Below are positions 57,704 through 64,000 of a stretch of DNA of 64,000 nucleotides, piece after piece (positions within the stretch are counted from its first letter, which is position 1; each line of letters begins with the position of its first letter). The stretch is from Dipteronia dyeriana (taxonomy: Eukaryota > Streptophyta > Magnoliopsida > Sapindales > Sapindaceae): contig CM065300.1 of the NCBI GenBank assembly GCA_032871835.1, forward strand, positions 196,001 through 260,000. The letters run 5' to 3'. The notes beneath the pieces are model-generated. The model was not told the origin of the DNA and ran no database searches. It saw nothing but the letters and a program-made list of their open reading frames with translations. Both the position numbers and the translations under genes were made by a program.

Positions 57704-59542
57704 TCACTCCATGAGACAAATCCCAATAAATCTACTAAGAGTTTTGAATCGAGTAGCATCTAAGGGTTTAGTGAATAGATTCGCTAGTTGATCATTTGTA
57801 CCTACATGCTCAAATACAATGCATTTGTTCTCAACTAGTTCTCTAATGAAATGATGGCGGATGTCAATATACTTAGTCTTAGAATGTTGAACCGGATTCT
57901 TGGAAATGTTAATTGCACTCATGTTATCACAAAAGAGAGTAAGAGTACCTTGATTAAATCCATAGTCGACTAGCATTTGCTTCATCCAAAGGAGTTGTGT
58001 GCATCCACTCCCAGCAGCTATGTATTCGGCCTCAGCTGTGGACAAGGAAATCGAATTTTGCTTTTTGCAAAACCAAGAGACTAGATTGTTCCCAAGGAAA
58101 AAGCAACTGCCCGATGTACTTTTCCTATCATTATAATTTTCTGCCCAATCTGCATCACTAAAGCCTACAAGACTAGCATTAATGTCAAAAGGGTACCAAA
58201 TTCCATAGTTAAATGTCCCATTAACATAACGAATGATTCTCTTAACAGAAGAGAGATGGGACTCATTAGGATCCGATTGGTACCTAGCACACACACCCGC
58301 ACTAAAAGAGATACCGGGCCTACTTGCGGTCAAATAGAGCAAGCTACCAATCATGCTACGATACAAAGTTTGGTCCACACTTTTACCACTAGCATCCTTG
58401 CTTAGCTTCAAAGTGGTGCTCATGGGTGTATCACAATGTTTGGCACTTTCAAGGCCAAACTTCTCCACTAGATTTTTGGCATACTTAGCTTGGGATATGA
58501 AAATCTCATCATCCATTTGCTTAATTTGTAAACCTAGAAAGTAACTTAGCTCACCAACTAGACTCATTTCAAACTCATGAGACATCACATCAACAAATTG
58601 TTGGACTTTGGTGTCATTTGTGGAGCCAAAGACTATATCATCAACGTAGATTTGAGCTATAAAGAGCTCATCTTTGTCTTTCTTGATGATTAGATTCTTA
58701 TCAACACTACCCATAGTGTAGCCACTATCTATGAGAAATTGAGTGAGACGCTCATACCAAGCCCTTGGTGTTTGTTTCAACTCATACAAAGCTTTCTTGA
58801 GATGATAGACATGATTAGGGTGGTGTAGATCTACAAACCCTTTAGGTTGCTCAACAAACACTTCCTCTTGCAAGAAACCATTAAGGAAGGCACTATTAAC
58901 ATCCATTTGATATAATTTGAACCTGTGCAAACAAGAAATGGATAAAAGAAGCCTAATGGACTCAATCCTAGCAACGTGAGCAAATGTCTCCTCAAAGTCA
59001 ATACCTTGAGAGTACCATTGTGCTACAAGCCTAGCCTTGTTTAGCACAATGTTGCCATCCTCACCGGATTGGTTCCTATAAACCCACTTGGTGCCTATCA
59101 CATTGGTGTTTTTGGGCCTACGAACTAGAGTCCAAACCTCATTCCTTTCAAATTGGTTAAGCTCTTCTTGCATAGTAAAAACCCAAAACTCATCTTTTAA
59201 GGCTTCATCAATTTTCTTGGTTTCTATTTGAGTGGTGTAACAAGTGTAGCTAATTAGATTAGTCATTTGACGCCTAGTCCTAACACCCTCACTAACCTCT
59301 CCAATAATGTCATCTTTGTCATGGAGTTTCCGAACCCATGGAGCAGGTTCTTTTGAGTCCAAGTGAGGAATCATATCACTAGGTTGTGTTATGTCATAAT
59401 CAAGATTTCTCTTTTCTACATTAGAGACATCAACTACCTTCTCCAAATGGGAGTCATCAACTAGATCTACCTCCTCCTCATGGTCATTAGATTTGAGCCT
59501 AGTATCATCAATGAAAACATTAGATGATTCCAATACGGTCAT
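57704..59542 (-). pseudogene. Sirevirus reverse transcriptase/RNase H frame, 612 codons
   Basis: Longest open piece of the pol gene. The tether with [14 protein letters not shown] is near residues 79-92. The RT domain runs from about residue 115 to 375 with KARLVAQ (169-175), [13 protein letters not shown] (210-222) and the catalytic YVDD (299-302). RNase H follows with DADWA (463-467), STAEAEY (501-507) and CDNMSA (538-543). The frame ends after RFIGICLME. The catalytic residues are present, but the polyprotein is cut off from the integrase part by a one-base shift near 59545, and the residue after KARLVAQ is Trp where Gly is usual. It normally copies the element RNA into DNA in virus-like particles. 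As found here the piece is not expressed in frame with gag. Confidence 0.95.
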
Positions 59543-59547
59543 AGTCC

Positions 59548-60135
59548 TTAGATTGAAAACCTATAGGCTCTACTATTCAAGGCATATCCAATGAAGATAT
59601 CCTCATCACTCTTAGCATCAAATTTTCCAAGTTGATCACGGTCATTCAAAATGTAGCATTTGCTTCCAAAGGTGTGGAAATAGCTAACATTTGGCTTTTT
59701 ACCCTTCCATAACTCATAGGAGGTTTGCCTAGTGTGTGGCTTAAGAAAAACTCTATTTCCTATGTAGCATGCCGTATTGACGGCTTCGGCCCAAAGATTC
59801 CTAGGGACATTATTGCTAAGCAACATTACACGGGCCATTTCTTGAAGAACCCTATTTTTCCTCTCAACAACTCCATTTTGTTGAGGTGTCCTATGAGCCA
59901 AATACTCATGAGAGATGACTAGACTATTGCAATAGTTTTCAAAATGAGCATTCTCAAATTCCTTCCCATGATCACTTCTAATCCTTTTAATGCTTTTAAT
60001 ATTGGAGTTCATTTCATTTTGAATTTTGGAACAAAGCATTTTAAACTTGTCAAAGGTTTCAGATTTTTCTCTAAGGAAATAGGTCCAAGTGTACCTAGAG
60101 AAGTCATCTACACACAAAAATGTATCTCTTTCCAC
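59548..60135 (-). pseudogene. Sirevirus integrase core
   Basis: The frame reads VDDFSRYTWTYFLREKSE, IRSDHGKEFEN, HRTPQQNGVVERKNRVLQEM and LWAEAVNTACYIGNRV. These give the second Asp and the Glu of the DD35E triad and the usual copia integrase C-terminal part ([30 protein letters not shown]). The first Asp (LLHMDLMG) is in the preceding frame, separated by a frameshift near 60115. The piece ends at a TAG caused by a one-base loss in AYR-VFNLR. Integration of the DNA copy is the family role; this copy is broken. Confidence 0.93.
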
Positions 60136-61123
60136 CTAAACTCTCGGTTTGCATAAGACCCATAAGATCCATGTGGAGAAGCTCTAGAGGTTCCTTAGTA
60201 GATAAGTACTTGCCCTTTTTGTGCATACTTTTAGTTTGCTTCCCTTGTTGACAAGGTCCACAAACACCATTTACCTTTTTTCCAAGCTTGGGAAGGCCTC
60301 GCACAACATTGAATTTATCTAAGATCCTTAAATCCCTATAGTTCATGTGACCAAGTCTTTCATGCCACAACTCAATTTGTTTATCCTTGGACAAATTACA
60401 AGACACACCTCTAGCCTCAAGACAATAGCAATTGTCACTGGATCTCATATCTTTTAACAAAGTTTGTCCATTAGGCAATAGGATAGAACAATCATTTTTC
60501 CTAAACAAGACGGAAAGTCCTTCATCACTAAGATGTGAAATGCTTATCAAGTTAGCCTTTAGACCATCAACATACAAAGCATTGGACAATGAGGATAATC
60601 CGGGAATAGAAATAGTTCCCTTTCCTTTAACCTTCTTTTTGGATCTATCACCAAATATGACATTTCCTACCTCCTCCATCACAAGAGTCTCAAAGAAACT
60701 CTTATTTCCAGTCATGTGCCTAGAGCACCTACTATCCAAATACCAAAAGTCACAAGAATGAGCTTTCAAGGCAATTTGTGCAACATGGAAAATGTGTTCA
60801 TCCTTTCTAATCCACATAATTACAATATTTTCCTTCCTAGTGGTCAATGGTACATGGGCTCTAAATGTCATAGGATCATGCAAAGGTGTTCCACTTTTCC
60901 TAATGACATGCATCATGGCTCTAGATGTCCTAGGATCATGCATCATGGCTCTAGATGTCCTAGGATCATGCATCATGGCTCTAGCATTTTCCTTCTCTAT
61001 CATGCTTTCAATTCTACACAATTTGATATATCTAAAGCAATTTGGTCTAATGTGACCATCAATACCACAAAAATGACATGTAGTTAAAAAGTTAGGAATC
61101 ATACCATATTCTTGAGGATGCAT
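60104..61123 (-). pseudogene. Sirevirus second CCHC, protease and integrase zinc region
   Basis: In order: CHFCGIDGHIRPNCFRYIK (a CCHC knuckle typical of Sireviruses), three copies of an 11-residue repeat containing MMHDPRTSRA (60909-60990), the protease segment FWYLDSRCSRHMTGNKSFF, then the GAG-pre-integrase and HHCC domain (LWHERLGHMNYRDL...CGPCQQGKQ), then LLHMDLMGL with the first integrase Asp. The protease active-site triplet is DSR instead of the expected DSG, which should abolish aspartic-protease activity. The frame ends in KRYIFVCR at the frameshift. Confidence 0.92.
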
Positions 61124-61183
61124 TGGAGCCTTCCCATGTCTTTATGGTTGTCTTGATTGTTGTTGAGGAGCTTTCCTTCTTTT

Positions 61184-61492
61184 TTATTGAACAAGACTTG
61201 ATTGTTTCCTTGGTTGAGCTTGCATGACAGGTGTCTTCCCTTTGTGAGCTTTTGGTTGAGGGAAGTTGACTTGAGGAGCCCTTGTAGGATGAGCTTGAGG
61301 TGGGCTTCTTGGTGCCACCTTCATTTGAGCACTACTTGAACACTCTCCTAGATCAAGTTTCTTCATAGGAGATTGAAGAGAAGAGGACCCATTGAAGTTC
61401 ATACTTTTTACAAAGATGGTCTTGCTTGGAATGGAGGACATCTTGTCATCTTCAAACCCAAGCCCCTTCTTCACTTGGCCTCTTTCCAACAT
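61184..61492 (-). pseudogene. Sirevirus gag-pol linker segment
   Basis: A proline- and serine-rich frame (SSLQSPMKKLDLGECSSS, APRSPPQAHPTRAPQVNFPQ) between the gag coiled coil and the second CCHC. No catalytic motif. It overlaps the previous frame by 41 bases and is shifted relative to it. Confidence 0.75.
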
Positions 61493-61733
61493 CTAGAATG
61501 TGGTCAAGTTTCTTAGTGTTAGAGTTCATCTTGGCCAACAACTCTCTAGCCTCTTCAAGCTCTTTCTTCAACCCTTCTTCACTCCTCTTAGATCTCACCA
61601 ACTCTTCATTTAGTTGGTCAACTTGAGTTGAGAGGTCTAGGTTTTCTTCTTTCAATCTCTTAATTTCATTCTCGTTCCTTAACCTTGAACTCTCAAACCT
61701 AGTCATATAGTCATTGAGATCCATCCTTTCCAC
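61452..61733 (-). pseudogene. Sirevirus gag coiled-coil segment
   Basis: Frame rich in Glu, Lys and Leu heptads (NEIKRLKEENLDLSTQVDQL, NEELVRSKRSEEGLKKELEE), a clear coiled coil of about 60 residues. Long gag proteins with a coiled coil are a Sirevirus trait. It is separated from the upstream gag frame by a stop (after DDGSSS) about 15 bases away. Confidence 0.8.
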
Positions 61734-61748
61734 ACTTCTATTTGTGGA

Positions 61749-62489
61749 TTATGATGAAGATCCATCATCACTTGAGTAATTTTCCTCTTGACTCTCATTT
61801 TCTTTTTCACTAGCATATTTGCTCCTAAGAGAGGACGTAAAGGCTATGAAGTTAGCCATGAGTTCTTTATCATCCGAAGACTTATCTCCTTCATTGGAGT
61901 TATCACTTTCACTCCATATGTCAACCATCACTTTTCCCTTTCTCTTGACCTTATGATTCGCACATTCCAGGGCAATGTGACCTATCCCACCACATTCATA
62001 GCATTTGACTCCTTTTTTCTCGGTCTTTTCTTGCCTAGGCTCAAACTTTTTGAAGGAAGTCTCTTTCTTCAAGTCTTGACCCTTAGATCCAAAGCCTTTC
62101 TTCTCAGACTTGTAGAATTTCTTGAACTTCCTCATTAGCAATGCCATTTCTTCATCCGAGTCATCACTTTCCTCCTTCGCAACTTTGGAGGCTTTGGAGG
62201 CTTTCAAAGCAATATCTTTTTGCTTTTTCGATGGTGTGGGGTTAGAACATTTCCTAGATTCATAAGCTAAAAGCCTCTCAATCACTTCACTCGGCTTCAT
62301 ATCCTTGTAACCACTATTCTCCTCTAAAGCCGTCACCTTAGACTCAAATCTATCGGGTAGAGATCTCATAATCTTCTGCTTGATCTTTCTATCTGAATAA
62401 GGATCATCAAGTTGATGACTTTGGTTGACAATGTCCATTAACCTCACTTCAAAGTCATTGAAGCACGTGTTCTCATCCATCTTGAGCAA
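61749..62489 (-). pseudogene. Sirevirus gag, central part with CCHC zinc knuckle
   Basis: 246 codons. The capsid-type segment (FEVRLMDIVNQSHQLDDPYS, IMRSLPDRFESKVTALEE, SEVIERLLAYE) is followed by a Lys-rich stretch and the zinc knuckle CYECGGIGHIALEC, then an acidic tail (SDDKELMANFIAFTS). It forms the coat of the intracellular particle in intact elements. Start at the MLKMDENTCF codon is only the first ATG after a break; the real start is further right. Confidence 0.92.
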
Positions 62490-62544
62490 TTCAAATTACG
62501 TTTGGAGAACTTAAAGCTTTGATTCTTTAACCACATCGGTTCCC

Positions 62545-62892
62545 TCATATGTAACTTCTAGGATATTCAATGCCTCCTATCATAGTATTTTGAACCAACT
62601 TGTACTGGTTCTCATCCATTGCACATAGGATGGCATGCATTGCCTTTCTATTCCACTTTGAAGCCTCAAACTCTTGTGCATTCCACTGTGCCTTTGGTTT
62701 GAGTACATCATCTCTTCCATCTGCAGGAGTCATCATGGGTGGAGTGTAGCCATCTTCAACTGCCATCCATGCCCTGTCATGAATTTAGAAAATATACAAC
62801 TCCATCTTGCATTTTCGAGATGCATAATTCAACCCGTTAAGAAGTAGAGGTCTAGTGGTGGAAGCTCCCTCATTGCCACCGTTTCCACTCAT
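62545..62892 (-). pseudogene. Sirevirus gag, N-terminal part
   Basis: The likely gag start is the ATG at 62892 (MSGNGGNEGASTTRPLLLNG, then NYASRKCKMELYIF). A TAA at 62785-62787 interrupts, and the same frame continues HDRAWMAVEDGYTPPMMTP, KWNRKAMHAILCAMDENQY to a stop at 62545. Motif order fits the N terminus of copia gag (G-NY--W---M, AW-AVE-GY). The leader between the LTR and this ATG is about 110 bp. Confidence 0.85.
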
Positions 62893-63001
62893 TGTGTTTA
62901 TGAATGAATGATATGAATGCAAGTGTATGAATGATTAACACAAACACACAAAATGCAACACACACCGAAATGAGCAAGGATCACCTATGTATGTCTAGAA
63001 A

Positions 63002-63011
63002 CCTGATACCA
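63002..63011 (-). other. Primer-binding site of the Sirevirus
   Basis: On the minus strand TGGTATCAGG, nine bases matching the complement of initiator-Met tRNA, two bases from the LTR. Confidence 0.9.
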
Positions 63012-63013
63012 AC

Positions 63014-63687
63014 TGAAACAAATATTATGGTGTGTAATATTAATCTAGAGGGGGGTGAATAGATTTTAATTAAAATTTCCCAATTTTCGTTAAAGGTCAA
63101 GTTGACAAAAATGCCCCTATCTAGTTACATAAAAAACCACAAGTGTAATAAATACAGAAATATTAAAGACACTTGAGATATATATGGAAACCCTCAAAAT
63201 GGGAAAAACTACGGACTGATGAGTGCACCACACTAGAACCTCGAATCCACTAACAGCAAAGGAATTACAACCTAATCTCGGTTTAATCCACCACCACTAC
63301 CTAATCCCGGTATAAGTGAACCTAGTTCATCTTACTTGCGATTTAAGCTACCTACTCCCGGAAGTAACACAAGTCTTACTTCTCAATGAAGAGATAAAGT
63401 GTCCTAAGTGGATATATGAAGATATTCAAAGAACAAACAAGGCTAGAAAACTCTGTATGCTTATCTAGGATGATGAGATAACAATTAATGCAATCATAGA
63501 TATCAAAAGCTAAATGACATGTTCAAGAAGCTTAGCTAAACATAGATCAAACAACCATATGAAGCTATCACAATACAACACTCAATCATGTCATCACAAC
63601 TATCTCTAATTTGTATCAAGAAAATGTTCTAAGAGCATACAAATAATTAAAGAGATGGTTTAGCAAGCAAAACACTTAACTTGTATT
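63014..63687 (-). repeat. 5' LTR of the Sirevirus, truncated
   Basis: Matches the left LTR from its end (TGAAACAAATATTATGG) to AACACTTAACTTGTA, then diverges at 63687. About 890 bp expected from the other LTR, including the GCGCTGG units and the TGTAAAG end, are missing. Confidence 0.88.
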
Positions 63688-64000
63688 TTATATTTTATTT
63701 CTGTAATTATAAATAAAGTTACTAAAATGCCCATCTATTTAACTGCAAAGTTAACAGTGTTTGATGAAATGGTCATTGGTGTCACAAAGTTTGCCTAAAT
63801 TGATTATTTTGGAACACCTTTCCAATATAGTGACCATTTTGATAGTGTGTCATCAATTTGATGGTCACCGGGATAATTATCCCTTCCCTTTATTTTAATA
63901 TACGAATAACGGTATAAGGTGCTGGAAATTTGTGATTAAATTTAAGAGTTCAAAAAATTAATAGCACCTTGTTAGGGGGTTGTTGTGTAAATAGCACCAC
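63688..64000. other. Unassigned sequence at the right edge
   Basis: Not Sirevirus LTR and not the expected remainder of S1 gene 2. It contains a short inverted pair (AAGGTGCT at 63917 and AGCACCTT at 63963) and no coding region. It could be the start of an insertion into the LTR or the far side of a deletion. Confidence 0.4.

Larger units (their letters stand above)
54853..63687 (-). mobile_element. Sirevirus-type Ty1/copia retrotransposon, frames broken
   Basis: Minus-strand order is 5' LTR (63014-63687, partial), primer site, gag, protease, integrase, RT/RNase H, non-coding region with several polypurine motifs, and 3' LTR (54853-56416). Sirevirus traits are a long gag with a coiled coil, a second CCHC motif (CHFCGIDGHIRPNC), long LTRs and reiterated GGGGGAG motifs ahead of the 3' LTR. 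The coding region has at least two nonsense or frame breaks in gag and frameshifts at about 60115 and 59545. It cannot act on its own. Confidence 0.93.

Overview
The window is nuclear DNA of a flowering plant, most likely a dicot; the species cannot be named from the sequence. The evidence is AT-rich DNA with intron-split plant gene fragments (an ACA-type calcium ATPase, an ABCB transporter, a DUF936 protein), two plant-specific S1/SPH-family secreted-protein genes, and plant transposon families (Sirevirus, other Ty1/copia, Ty3/gypsy-like LTR, MULE, hAT and probably PIF/Harbinger). No tRNA, rRNA or CRISPR array was seen. Almost the whole window is repeat or decayed gene sequence. The only complete-looking host gene is the S1-family gene at 47148-47552.

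Layout. 1-15948 is an unbroken tandem satellite of about 177 bp monomers (about 90 copies), whose right half is a higher-order repeat with a 3372 bp period (19 monomers). 15949-17694 holds a broken DUF936 gene on the minus strand. 17695-25686 is a cluster of three related non-autonomous DNA transposons with GGGTGYRTTTGG ends and GGGAC-rich flanks. One carries an ABCB fragment and another carries the 5' exons of an ACA calcium pump; that one appears nested in the third. 25687-40496 is a long Ty3/gypsy-type LTR (about 4.1 kb after removing insertions). It contains an internal 1.5 kb tandem duplication, an hAT-type element with an 8 bp target duplication and a decayed 8.1 kb Ty1/copia element with a 5 bp target duplication. 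A GGAACCC minisatellite starts at its primer-binding site.

40497-43380 has AT-rich DNA, a degenerate telomere-like block and the left arm of a 0.5 kb inverted repeat. 43381-54852 is a tandem segmental duplication with an offset of about 7.32 kb, each copy carrying an S1 gene. Between the copies lie a truncated MULE and an array of palindromic CGGGTCA-NNN-TGACCCG units. 54853-63687 is a minus-strand Sirevirus (Ty1/copia) with recognisable gag, protease, integrase and RT/RNase H. It inserted at the 3' end of the second S1 gene, its frames are broken at several points, and its upstream LTR is truncated. 63688-64000 is unassigned.

Taken together this looks like a satellite-edge, possibly pericentromeric, region: nested transposons, captured gene pieces and local duplications around one small host gene family. 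No operon-like or multi-gene functional system is visible. The most interesting signals are the higher-order satellite, the transposon family that captured transporter gene pieces, the palindromic array beside the MULE, and the minisatellite that begins at a retrotransposon primer-binding site. All family assignments are by reading motifs; no database search was run.
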